Below are positions 7,649 through 14,596 of a stretch of 17,127 nucleotides of DNA, piece by piece. Source of the DNA: DATATB01 sp036268995 (lineage in GTDB: Bacteria > Planctomycetota > Planctomycetia > Pirellulales > PNKZ01); contig DATATB010000107.1 of NCBI GenBank assembly GCA_036268995.1, positions 1 to 17,127 on the forward strand, written 5' to 3'. Both the position numbers and the translations under genes were made by a program. Below the pieces are notes generated by a model. The model was not told where the DNA came from. It worked only from the letters and a program-made list of their open reading frames with translations, and searched no databases. Positions within the stretch are counted from its first letter, which is position 1. Each line of letters opens with the position of its first letter.

Positions 7649-8998
7649 CTAAAAATTCAAAAAGTATTCGTCGATGTGGATCAGGTATTTCAGATTGAAC
7701 GTCCAGCGAAGCACCATTTTCGCCGGCAGTGCGATCATCAGCAGCAGCAGGTTGGCCAACAGCATGTAGCGGATGAAGCCCATCCGCACAAAGAACTTGC
7801 GGAAGACGGTCGTCGCCAACAAGGGTGGCAGCACAATGAAATAGGCGAGCACCGCGATGATGCCCGGCGCCTCGCGCCACAGAATGTAGCCGGCCTCGGT
7901 AAACTTGTTGGCGCCGGTGGGCGCGCGGGGCAGGCTGGTGCCCAGCCAACTGTTCCAGAAGTATTGCGATAGGTCGACGTTGTTCTGCGCCAGCACCTTG
8001 TGGGCGTCCCAGGCTTCGAAGGGGCCGAAGAAGTTCCAGTTCGGCCCACGCAGGAAGGTGCCCAGGATAATCAGCACGACCCACAGCTCGAGGAAGCCGA
8101 GCTGAAAGACGATGTAGCTGAACTTGCGCTCGACGATCGTGTAGTAGCCGTTGCCCTTGCGATTGAAATCCAAGAAGGGAATCGCCATCAGGCCGAAGAT
8201 CACGACGCTGGGCAACACGACGCCGGCCATCCAGGGATCGTAATAGACGAGCATTTCCTGCAAGCCCAGGAAGTACCAGGGGGCCTTCGAGGGATTGGGC
8301 GTCTTGACGCTCGAGGCCGGCTCTTCCAGCGGCGCCTGTAGCGCGATGCCCCAGACCAGCAGGAAGGCCGTGAGCGCCACCATGCAGATCATTTCGGTGT
8401 AGACCAGGTCGGGCCAGACCAGCACCTTCTCGTTGTCTTCCTTCTCCACCGGTGGCAAGCCCTGCGCGATGCGGTCGTCGTTGATCACGGCCTTGTAGGT
8501 CGCCAGCCAAGTGAAGAAGCCGAGCAAGAAGACCAGGCCCACGATCGGCACGTTGTCGGGCTTGGCGACGATGGCCGTAAAGTTCGGGTCCGTCATGGCC
8601 AGGCCCATGCCCAGCAGCGACAGGTTGAACACGCTCCAGGCGACTGCCGGCAGGGTCCAAAAACGGCGGAAGAAAAAGAAGATCGCCAGCATGATGAACG
8701 ACCCGACGGTGAGCGTCACCGGGCCGGACAAGTTGTTGACAAACCCTTTGACCGACGCGAGCAGCTCGGGGGGGTTGCCGATAAACGACAGCGGCGAGAG
8801 CAGCAGGAAGAAGGAGCCGACCAGCAGCCAGGTGAGCACGTTGCTCACCGGCAAGCCGAACACGGAGAAATACGTCTTCACCGGCCCGCGATGCCACAGC
8901 AGCAGCGCGGTGATCCAGTTCATCCCGCACAACAGCAGGTAGTAAAAACCCAGGCCGGTGGACACCGCGGCCAGGAAGTCGGCGCCGGTAGCGTGCAT
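7649..8998 (-). CDS. cytochrome b C-terminal subunit (subunit IV-like) with N-terminal five-helix extension
   Basis: A 449-residue polytopic membrane protein supplying the C-terminal half of cytochrome b, including part of the quinol-oxidation (Qo) site. Residues from about 195 follow the family pattern: WPDLVY, a helix at about 202-222, then TPNPSKAPWYFLGLQEML (233-250). APWY (239-242) stands where PEWY is usual. Further helices lie near 255-278, 292-317, 372-398 and 408-430. The first 170 residues add about five more hydrophobic helices (near 10-35, 51-74, 92-112, 113-134, 149-170). Those are not part of the usual subunit IV, which has about 160 residues. Start 8998 is the first ATG, with AAGGA about 13 bases upstream. 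The gene follows the cytochrome b gene by 27 bases. The b-type assignment is firm; the nature of the extension is unknown. Confidence 0.92.
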   Translation of the reverse strand: MHATGADFLAAVSTGLGFYYLLLCGMNWITALLLWHRGPVKTYFSVFGLPVSNVLTWLLVGSFFLLLSPLSFIGNPPELLASVKGFVNNLSGPVTLTVGSFIMLAIFFFFRRFWTLPAVAWSVFNLSLLGMGLAMTDPNFTAIVAKPDNVPIVGLVFLLGFFTWLATYKAVINDDRIAQGLPPVEKEDNEKVLVWPDLVYTEMICMVALTAFLLVWGIALQAPLEEPASSVKTPNPSKAPWYFLGLQEMLVYYDPWMAGVVLPSVVIFGLMAIPFLDFNRKGNGYYTIVERKFSYIVFQLGFLELWVVLIILGTFLRGPNWNFFGPFEAWDAHKVLAQNNVDLSQYFWNSWLGTSLPRAPTGANKFTEAGYILWREAPGIIAVLAYFIVLPPLLATTVFRKFFVRMGFIRYMLLANLLLLMIALPAKMVLRWTFNLKYLIHIDEYFLNF

Positions 8999-9025
8999 GT
9001 TGGTTGTCTGGTCCTTTTTCGTCGA

Positions 9026-9799
9026 TTAAAGCGGGCCGCTGATGCCGCCGTCTTTACGCACGCGCCAAAAGTGAATCGCCAGCAGCAGCGTGACCGCCAG
9101 CGGAATGGCAATGCAGTGCAGCACGTAAAAGCGGTTGAGCGTTTCTTCGCCCACGAAGCGCGCGCCCAAGAGCCCGAAGCGGGCGTCCGAGGCGTTGGTA
9201 ATCATGTCGATGCCGCCGATGGTCAGCAATTGCTGACCGGGGCCTTCGTGTCCCAGGAACGGAGTAGCGCGGGCCATGTTCGAGCCGACGGTGATAGCCC
9301 AGATCGCCAGTTGATCCCAAGGCAGCAGGTAGCCGGTGAACGACAACAGCAGCGTGAGCAACAGCAAGATCACGCCGACCACCCAGTTGAACTCGCGCGG
9401 CGGCTTGTAGCTGCCGGTGAGGAACACCCGGTACATGTGCAGCCAGGTAGTGATCACCATGGCATGCGCGCCCCAGCGGTGCAGCTCGCGCAGGATGCCC
9501 AAGCTGGTCACGTCGCGCAGGGCCAGAATGTCGGGATACGCCCATTCCAGCGTGGGCCGATAGTAGAACATCAGCAGCACGCCGGTGATCGTTTCCACCA
9601 GGAAGAGGAAGAACGTCACCCCGCCCATGCACCAGGTGTAGCTCAGGGCGATGCCCTGCTTTTTGACCGACACGGGGTGCAGGTGCAGAAAAAAGTTGGT
9701 GAGCATGACCACGATCCGGTTGCGCCGGTCGATGGGCATGGGGTGGCGGAAGACGCTCTTCCAGACCTGCGAGTTACGAATCGTTTCGCCGAGGCTCAT
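9026..9799 (-). CDS. cytochrome b N-terminal subunit, cytochrome b6-like
   Basis: A 257-residue integral membrane protein that carries the two b haems of a Rieske/b quinol oxidoreductase. Haem ligands are visible in the first pair His107/His121 (ELHRWG and WLHMYR, H-x13-H) and the second pair His228/His243 (FYVLHC and AIHFWR). The second pair has the H-x14-H spacing of b6, not the x13 of mitochondrial-type cytochrome b. Other family marks are SYKPPREFNWVVG (130-142), LLPWDQLAIWA (158-168) and the C-terminal GGISGPL. Cys57 in WCMGGVTF aligns with the cytochrome b6 Cys that binds haem ci. Four helices are expected at about 52-80, 108-128, 138-160 and 224-247. The split from the C-terminal part also matches the b6/subunit IV arrangement. 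No ribosome-binding site is evident. The gene follows the Rieske gene after a 158-base gap. Confidence 0.97.
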   Translation of the reverse strand: MSLGETIRNSQVWKSVFRHPMPIDRRNRIVVMLTNFFLHLHPVSVKKQGIALSYTWCMGGVTFFLFLVETITGVLLMFYYRPTLEWAYPDILALRDVTSLGILRELHRWGAHAMVITTWLHMYRVFLTGSYKPPREFNWVVGVILLLLTLLLSFTGYLLPWDQLAIWAITVGSNMARATPFLGHEGPGQQLLTIGGIDMITNASDARFGLLGARFVGEETLNRFYVLHCIAIPLAVTLLLAIHFWRVRKDGGISGPL

Positions 9800-9839
9800 G
9801 GCGTGATGTTTTGCTTTCTAACGGGTGATGAGGTCGAAG

Positions 9840-9885
9840 CCCGAGCAAATAGGCGCCCCGCGCGTAAGCCAGGGATTCGCTCGGG
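9840..9885. repeat. stem-loop in the Rieske/cytochrome b gap
   Basis: CCCGAGCAAAT (9840-9850) pairs with ATTCGCTCGGG (9875-9885) at 10 of 11 positions, around a GC-rich loop. A second GC stem follows at 9911-9949. The sequence looks like an intergenic repeat of the genome, but no second copy is present in the window. Confidence 0.45.
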
Positions 9886-9910
9886 TGCCATACCCGCCTT
9901 GGGTGCAGCG

Positions 9911-9949
9911 GCGCGCGCATGCGCGGCGGGCCGCTTGCGGGGCGCGCGC
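9911..9949. repeat. GC-rich stem-loop just after the Rieske stop codon
   Basis: GCGCGCGC at 9911-9918 can pair with the same palindromic octamer at 9942-9949, with an inner GCGG/CCGC stem. It begins 9 bases after the Rieske stop on the minus strand. No T-run follows, so termination there is not supported. Attenuation or mRNA processing between the Rieske and b genes is possible. Confidence 0.4.
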
Positions 9950-9957
9950 GAGGCGAT

Positions 9958-11079
9958 TCAGACCGAGACAAACGAAGCGGGATCGTTCCACTGACCCAGT
10001 TCTTCCTGGAAGAGCTTGCTCTTGTCGACTTCCAGTTGACCATCGTCGGACAACTGGATGGAGTAGCGCTCGAGCGGCCGCGGGGCCGGGCCCTCGAAGT
10101 TGATGCCGTCCTTATAAAATCCGCTGCCGTGGCAGGGGCATTTGAACTTCTGCTCGCCTTCAAGCCAATTGGGCGTGCAGCCCAGGTGCGTGCAAACCGT
10201 TCGCAGGGCAAAAATCTCGCGCTTGCCCTGGTACTCGGTGTTCACGACCCACACGCCAAACTGTGCCTTGAATTTCTCTTCGACCGACCCCGGCGGAAAG
10301 TCGCTCGGGAAGCCCACCTTGAACCGGCTGGGCGGCTCGGTGAGCACGTTGGGGAACATGAATCGCGCGGTGCCCAACGTCCACAGACCGAAGGTCGCGG
10401 TCATCGACGTGAAGCCTACGGCCATGAACGACCCGAACAGCATACTGAAGAACCCGCGACGTTCTTCAACCGCGGCTTCCTTAGGAGCCTTGGGCTTGGC
10501 GTATTCCGGCTTGGGCGGCATCGGCGGCACCACCAGCCGGTTCTTCGGCTGCGGCGCGGCCCGGGCCGGCGCATCCGGATTGAGCTTCGCTGCCTCGGCC
10601 TTGCTCATTGGGCCCGGCTTAGCTCCCTTGGGCGCACCGGCCAGGATGCTGGCGGTGTCCTTTTCGGCGGTCGTCACGACGGCCTTTTCAGCCGGCTTGG
10701 CCTTGGGGGCAGGCTTCTCCGCGCTGGCCGCAGCCGGGGCTTTGGCCGCCGGCGCCTTGGCGGCGGGGGCCGGCTTTTTGGCAGCCGGTGCTGCTTCGCC
10801 TCCGGCCTTAGCGGCACGGGCGGCAGCCAGGATGTCGGAGACACTCGGCCGACCCGCGGCGCCCGGCTTGGCCACCGGTGCTCCGGCTGGCTTGGCGGGC
10901 GCCGGCTTCGCTGCGGCCGGTTCGGGTGCAGCTGCGGCCTCGGCGGTTTCGGCCGGTGCCGCTTCGGCTTCAGCTGCCGGCGGCGCGGGCTCACTGGCCG
11001 GCGCATCGCCTGATTTGCTATCCGCCTTGCGTGCCGCGGCCAGGATCTCGGCCACGCTCATCTTCTTTTTTTCAGCCAT
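9958..11079 (-). CDS. Rieske [2Fe-2S] protein with long repeat-bearing N-terminal extension
   Basis: The 373-residue iron-sulfur subunit of the Rieske/b complex; it takes one electron from quinol at the Qo site. The cluster motifs are CTHLGC (Cys296, His298, Cys301) and CPCHGSG (Cys314, Cys316, His317); Cys301/Cys316 is the expected disulfide pair. A transmembrane helix is near 209-232, and GPAPRPLERY (330-339) is the usual Pro loop. Before the helix lies an unusual tail of about 205 residues rich in Ala, Pro and Lys, with repeated motifs SVAEILAAAR (8-17), SVSDILAAAR (79-88) and a weaker TASILAGAPK (142-151). Typical bacterial Rieske proteins are under 200 residues. The ATG at 11079 is preferred over the one at 11115 because MAEKKKMSVAEIL looks like a native start; 11061 is also possible. 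It is the first gene of the respiratory cluster. Confidence 0.95.
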   Translation of the reverse strand: MAEKKKMSVAEILAAARKADSKSGDAPASEPAPPAAEAEAAPAETAEAAAAPEPAAAKPAPAKPAGAPVAKPGAAGRPSVSDILAAARAAKAGGEAAPAAKKPAPAAKAPAAKAPAAASAEKPAPKAKPAEKAVVTTAEKDTASILAGAPKGAKPGPMSKAEAAKLNPDAPARAAPQPKNRLVVPPMPPKPEYAKPKAPKEAAVEERRGFFSMLFGSFMAVGFTSMTATFGLWTLGTARFMFPNVLTEPPSRFKVGFPSDFPPGSVEEKFKAQFGVWVVNTEYQGKREIFALRTVCTHLGCTPNWLEGEQKFKCPCHGSGFYKDGINFEGPAPRPLERYSIQLSDDGQLEVDKSKLFQEELGQWNDPASFVSV

Positions 11080-11308
11080 ACCAGTTCTCGAGCCTCGTCG
11101 ACTTCTATCTAGCAATGCGAGCAGGCACAGTCTGGTTCACCGCTGCGATTCGATGCCTGCCGTTGGAGGCGACATGCGACGACAGTTGCCTCACCTGCGC
11201 ATAATCGTTGCGTCGCGCCGTGTGTTTGCGGCCGCACAACTGTGCAAGTAGGCTATGAAAAGTTGCCGTAGCACGGCGTTTTAGTGCCGGCGATCAAGTG
11301 CAAAGGTC

Positions 11309-11332
11309 GGTTCGTGACAAATTTCACGAGCC
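11309..11332. promoter_or_regulatory. CRP/FNR-like inverted repeat in the Rieske cluster leader
   Basis: GGTTCGTGA and TCACGAGCC form a 9-bp inverted repeat with one G-T wobble and a 6-base centre. The core CGTGA-N6-TCACG has the exact spacing of the CRP-type operator TGTGA-N6-TCACA and differs at one symmetric base per half. It lies just downstream of the proposed transcription start, where a bound protein would repress, or an RNA hairpin would sit at the 5' end of the mRNA. No regulator gene is in the window. Sequence match only. Confidence 0.4.
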
Positions 11333-11340
11333 GGGCGCAT

Positions 11341-11369
11341 TTTGTAGCTTAAACGCTTCCCTTGGTCAA
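11341..11369 (-). promoter_or_regulatory. candidate sigma-70-type promoter for the respiratory cluster
   Basis: On the minus strand TTGACC (11369-11364) and TACAAA (11346-11341) are 17 bases apart, matching 5 of 6 and 4 of 6 consensus bases. A start near 11334 would give a leader of about 255 bases before the Rieske ATG. It is the best match seen upstream of the cluster; a closer promoter was not found. Confidence 0.4.
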
Positions 11370-11544
11370 CTACCCCGCTTTCTTCGACTTACGCACTGCA
11401 ACCGCTTTGATCGCCCTGTATTGCGATGAGCGCCTTTTTGTTTCGGAATTGTAATCCGTGATGCCTTCCAAACTGCTTCCACTGGGCGAATTGGAAGCCC
11501 TCACGCATTCGGCTCCCGGGGAACAGAGGCATCCCGCGTCCCGC

Positions 11545-11550
11545 AAGGAG
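11545..11550 (+). promoter_or_regulatory. Shine-Dalgarno site for the DUF4392 gene
   Basis: AAGGAG, 8 bases before the ATG at 11559. It supports that start. Confidence 0.65.
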
Positions 11551-11558
11551 CGTAGGCA

Positions 11559-12572
11559 ATGACTGCGCATCGACGGCTTTGGTGGCTTGAGCTGGAAGAG
11601 CTAACCCATCGCGATCCGGCAAACCGAAAGCTGCCCGCCGCGCGCGTCAACGGAAATTTTCTCGACGCCGGACAACTCGAACAAGCGGCCGAAAGCCTTG
11701 CCGCCGCCGAATCGGTGGCGATCGTCACCGGATTCTGCACGCTCGACGCTGACCCGCCCGCCGCGGAAACCGATGGGCCCCCCGGCGCACTCTATCTGGC
11801 TCGCGCACTGCTGGCGCTGGGCGTTCGGGTGCAATTGATTTCGGACTGCTACGGCCTCCCCCTGCTGAGGGTCGGCTGCCGGCATTGGAACTTGCCAGCT
11901 ACGATGATCGTCGAAGTGCCCTGGCAGCCGAATACGCCGACCGCCTTTCGGCAATGCGGCCAATGGTGCTTGGGCCTTGCCGCCACCGGCGATTGGACGC
12001 ATCTGGTGTCGATCGAGCGGCCCGGGCCGTTGTCGGACACGGGCGCGCGCTCGCTTCAGCAATTGCGGCGGCTCATTTCCACCGAGAGGTGGCATGCCGG
12101 TCAGTCGTGTTACAACATGCGGGGCAGCGCGATCGATGCCGTCACCGCGCCGCTGCACACGCTGTTTCAAGCGGCACGGCTGCTACCGCAACCGATTAAA
12201 ACCATCGGTATGGCCGATGGCGGCAACGAAATCGGCGTCGGCAAACTGTCCTGGCAACAGGTTCACGACGCGCTGGGTCGCCCGGCCGGAGAGGAAACCA
12301 TCTGTCGCGTGCCGACCGACTTTTTGCTGCTGGCCGGCGTTAGCAATTGGGCAGCCTATGCCTTGGCCGGTGCCGTATGCGTGTTGCATGGCAGGAAGCA
12401 ATTGATGGCAGGCTGGCCGGTCGAGGATCACGGACGGCTGATCGAAACACTCGTGCGAGAAGGCGGCGCGGTCGACGGCACGAGCGGGGCTCGGCAGCCG
12501 AGTGTCGATGGTTTGCCGCTGACTCAATACTTGTCGATGCTGGCTGCGATCCAAGAATTCCTGATAAAATGA
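11559..12572 (+). CDS. D-glutamate cyclase-like protein (DUF4392 family)
   Basis: A 337-residue, probably cytoplasmic protein of the DUF4392 family, which includes the mammalian mitochondrial D-glutamate cyclase that turns D-glutamate into 5-oxo-D-proline. Visible family-type blocks are TGFC (57-60), TDGPPGALYLARAL (71-84), SIERPG (151-156), YNMRG (185-189), the Gly-rich GMADGGNEIGVGK (217-229), GVSNWAAYAL (260-269) and DGTSG (306-310) near the end. No signal peptide or membrane helix is seen. The start at 11559 is supported by AAGGAG 8 bases upstream. The next gene, purD, follows by 99 bases with its own candidate promoter, so a shared function is not required. The family call rests on remembered motif patterns. 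Enzyme activity in bacteria is inferred from the animal protein, and the substrate here could differ. Confidence 0.82.
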   Translation: MTAHRRLWWLELEELTHRDPANRKLPAARVNGNFLDAGQLEQAAESLAAAESVAIVTGFCTLDADPPAAETDGPPGALYLARALLALGVRVQLISDCYGLPLLRVGCRHWNLPATMIVEVPWQPNTPTAFRQCGQWCLGLAATGDWTHLVSIERPGPLSDTGARSLQQLRRLISTERWHAGQSCYNMRGSAIDAVTAPLHTLFQAARLLPQPIKTIGMADGGNEIGVGKLSWQQVHDALGRPAGEETICRVPTDFLLLAGVSNWAAYALAGAVCVLHGRKQLMAGWPVEDHGRLIETLVREGGAVDGTSGARQPSVDGLPLTQYLSMLAAIQEFLIK

Positions 12573-12597
12573 AACGCACGCCCGCCCAAACGGCTGC

Positions 12598-12626
12598 TTG
12601 TTCGACTGTGGGCAGGGCGCTACAAT
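12598..12626 (+). promoter_or_regulatory. candidate promoter for purD
   Basis: TTGTTC (12598-12603) and TACAAT (12621-12626) are 17 bases apart. The -10 matches 5 of 6 consensus bases and the -35 only 3 of 6. A start near 12633 would give a leader of about 40 bases before the purD ATG at 12672. Confidence 0.5.
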
Positions 12627-12671
12627 CTCCCGGGCGCGGAGGCATGTCGCTGGCAAGATGGGTTGCAGGCA

Positions 12672-13949
12672 ATGAAGGTCCTGGTGATTGGCAATGGCGG
12701 GCGCGAGCACGCGCTGGCGTGGAAGCTGGCCGCGAGTCCGCGCGTCGAGCATGTGTATGTCGCCCCGGGCAATGCCGGCACGGCGCAGGATGCCGAAAAC
12801 GTCGACATCTCGCCGACCGATTTTGCGAGGTTGACCAAGTTTGCCCAGCAGAATGACGTGCGCTTGACGGTCGTGGGCCCGGAAATCCCGCTCACGCTGG
12901 GCATTGTCGATGCCTTCAACGCCGCCGGCCTGCGGATTTTCGGCCCTACCAAGGCAGCCGCCGAGCTGGAAGGCAGCAAAGTCTTTTGCAAAAACCTGCT
13001 GCGCCATGCCGACGTGCCCACGGCCGACTATCGCGTGTTTCGGCACGGCGAGCGGGCCATGACCTACCTGCGCGATCGTGAAGACGTGCCGGTAGTGGTC
13101 AAAGCCGATGGCCTGGCCGCCGGCAAGGGCGTGATCGTTTGCTCCGGCCGGGCCGAAGCCCTGGACGCCGTCGAGCGGCTCAGCGGCGACGAGTTCGGCA
13201 CCGCCAACAGCCAGATCATCATCGAAGAGCGGCTCGACGGCCAGGAGATCAGCGTGCTGGCCGTGACCGATGGCCAGACCATCGTCACCCTGCCCCCCAT
13301 TCAGGACCATAAACGAGCCTTCGACGGCGACACCGGCCCGAACACTGGCGGGATGGGTGCCTACTCCCCTGCTCCGGTGGTGACCGACGAGCAGCTGCAC
13401 TGGATCGAAGAGCACGTACTCGTGCCGACGATCCATGCCATGAAGCGGGCCCGGCGACCTTTTCGCGGCCTGTTGTATGCCGGCTTGATGATGACCAATC
13501 AAGGGCCGAAGGTATTGGAATACAACGTCCGCTTTGGCGATCCGGAATGCCAGCCGCTGATGATGCGGCTGAAGAGTGACCTGGTCGACTTGCTGGAAGC
13601 GACGATCGAGGGTCGGCTCGAGCATCTGCCGCCACTGGAATGGGATCCGCGTTCGGCCGTGTGCGTGGTGATGGCCAGCGAAGGCTATCCGGCGAAATAT
13701 CCGCGCGGCCGGCCGATCCGCGGCCTGGACGAAGCCGCCAAGCTGCCCAACGTCAAAGTCTTTCACGCCGGCACCGCCACGGCCGGCGGACAAGTCGTCA
13801 CCGACGGCGGCCGCGTACTGGGCGTAACCGCCTTGGGCGGCACCACGCCGGCCGCCAAGCTCGAAGCCTATCGGGCCGTCAAAGCCATCCGCTGGGACGG
13901 CGCCTGGTGCCGAAAGGATATTTCGGACAAGGCGCAGATGGCCCGGTAA
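12672..13949 (+). CDS. purD: phosphoribosylamine--glycine ligase (GAR synthetase)
   Basis: Cytoplasmic enzyme of de novo purine synthesis; it joins glycine to 5-phosphoribosylamine with ATP to give glycinamide ribonucleotide. The 425 residues match the usual PurD length. Family marks: N-terminal VLVIGNGGREHALAWKL (3-19), PGNAGT (32-37), the ATP-grasp segment KADGLAAGKGV (144-154), the signature PNTGGMGAYSP (223-233), and the metal/phosphate-binding EYNVRFGDPECQ (283-294). The ATG at 12672 is chosen over an in-frame TTG at 12663 because MKVLVIGNGG is the normal PurD start. The gene is preceded by a candidate promoter and followed by a 56-nt palindrome that may end transcription. No other purine genes lie nearby, so purD stands alone here. 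The assignment is firm. Confidence 0.98.
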   Translation: MKVLVIGNGGREHALAWKLAASPRVEHVYVAPGNAGTAQDAENVDISPTDFARLTKFAQQNDVRLTVVGPEIPLTLGIVDAFNAAGLRIFGPTKAAAELEGSKVFCKNLLRHADVPTADYRVFRHGERAMTYLRDREDVPVVVKADGLAAGKGVIVCSGRAEALDAVERLSGDEFGTANSQIIIEERLDGQEISVLAVTDGQTIVTLPPIQDHKRAFDGDTGPNTGGMGAYSPAPVVTDEQLHWIEEHVLVPTIHAMKRARRPFRGLLYAGLMMTNQGPKVLEYNVRFGDPECQPLMMRLKSDLVDLLEATIEGRLEHLPPLEWDPRSAVCVVMASEGYPAKYPRGRPIRGLDEAAKLPNVKVFHAGTATAGGQVVTDGGRVLGVTALGGTTPAAKLEAYRAVKAIRWDGAWCRKDISDKAQMAR

Positions 13950-13960
13950 GCGGATCATTT

Positions 13961-14016
13961 CCATAAAGCCGCGACCGCTGGTCGCGCCGGCGCGACCACC
14001 GGTCGCGGCTCTATGG
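13961..14016. repeat. 56-nt palindrome between convergent purD and NYN genes
   Basis: The 56 bases are nearly self-complementary, with about three mismatched pairs. Each half is itself a hairpin (GCGACC-N3-GGTCGC), the same two-hairpin design as the 52-nt palindrome at 1133-1184 but with different sequence. It begins 12 bases after the purD stop and ends 23 bases before the NYN stop, so it could act as a two-way terminator or barrier. It lacks a strong T-run on either side, and a dispersed REP-like repeat is equally likely. Confidence 0.65.
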
Positions 14017-14038
14017 GCAATTCACATTTCATCCCGCG

Positions 14039-14596
14039 CTATTCGAGGTCTTCGGCATAGCCGGGCGGGAAGATGTCTTCGTCGGGCGGATCGTCGCTCG
14101 GCTGATCGAAGCGGGCCAGCCAATACTCCAGCTCGCCGGGCCCAGAGCCGCTGACCGGCTTGCCCGGTTCGTTGGGCTTTTCGAGTTGCTGCTGCGAGCG
14201 CTGCTCGACCGTCTCGCTGTACCAGCGATCGCTATCCACGGCCCGGGCCTTGCGCCGGTGGGCCGCGCGCTGCAAGCGGTGATCGCTGGAAACGACCGTC
14301 AGTCGGCGCGGCGCGGAGTCCTGGCGGATCAACTCTTCGATCAACTCATCGGCGCTTGTATAGCCGCGTGCAAACCGCACGCACAGCCCGCGATGCGTCA
14401 GCGTTTGCGGCAGTCCCGGCGGTGCGCCGGCCGCATCGAACACGACAATCGCGCGGGCCAACTCGGCCGGCGCCAGCGACGCGGCTAGAAAGTTCAGCAG
14501 CGCCAACCGCGAGCTTTCGAGCGCGCTGCGCCCCCGGCCGCGTCCCAGCAGCCCAGCCGCATGCATCAGGTTGTAACCGTCGATGAGCAAGGACAT
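14039..14596 (-). CDS. YacP-like NYN-domain protein, predicted RNase
   Basis: A 185-residue cytoplasmic protein with a PIN-like NYN fold of the YacP family; the Bacillus member Rae1 is a ribosome-associated endoribonuclease. The N-terminal LLIDGYNLMHAAG (3-15) is the family hallmark. Likely metal-binding acids are Asp6, Asp54 (VVFDA), Asp83 or Glu84 (SADELIEELI) and Asp105 (VVSSDHRLQRAA). A basic stretch RRKAR follows. After about residue 125 there is a polar tail, Gln-rich and then acidic (PPDEDIFPP), of unclear role. The frame is open to 14692, but that extension reads through an intergenic repeat and is not protein-like, so the ATG at 14596, where the DGYN core begins, is used. No Shine-Dalgarno is seen. 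The gene is convergent with purD. Confidence 0.88.
   Translation of the reverse strand: MSLLIDGYNLMHAAGLLGRGRGRSALESSRLALLNFLAASLAPAELARAIVVFDAAGAPPGLPQTLTHRGLCVRFARGYTSADELIEELIRQDSAPRRLTVVSSDHRLQRAAHRRKARAVDSDRWYSETVEQRSQQQLEKPNEPGKPVSGSGPGELEYWLARFDQPSDDPPDEDIFPPGYAEDLE

Larger units (their letters stand above)
11080..11558. other. divergent intergenic region between the Rieske cluster and the DUF4392 gene
   Basis: About 480 bases without a convincing gene; the short open frames here lack family features or ribosome-binding sites. It holds a candidate minus-strand promoter (11341-11369), a CRP/FNR-like inverted repeat (11309-11332), and the ribosome-binding site of the plus-strand gene (11545-11550). 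If the promoter is right, the Rieske mRNA has a leader of about 255 bases. No convincing promoter was found for the plus strand; TGTAAT at 11450-11455 lacks a -35 partner. Confidence 0.6.

Noticed and set aside
7554..8930. Minus-strand open frame of 458 codons overlapping the cytochrome b C-terminal gene in another frame
   Set aside because: Arg/Ala-rich translation without membrane helices; the other frame gives a clear cytochrome b C-terminal protein.
10142..11251. Plus-strand Ala/Gly-rich frames opposite the Rieske gene
   Set aside because: They mirror the Ala/Pro/Lys codons of the Rieske tail. CTHLGC and CPCHGSG prove the minus-strand frame.
11370..11570. Small minus-strand frame of 66 codons in the divergent region
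   Set aside because: It overlaps the start of the DUF4392 gene and the proposed promoter, has no ribosome-binding site and no family features.
12183..13964. Minus-strand open frame of 593 codons opposite purD and the DUF4392 gene
   Set aside because: PurD motifs on the plus strand are unmistakable; the antisense frame has no recognisable domain and spans two genes and their gap.
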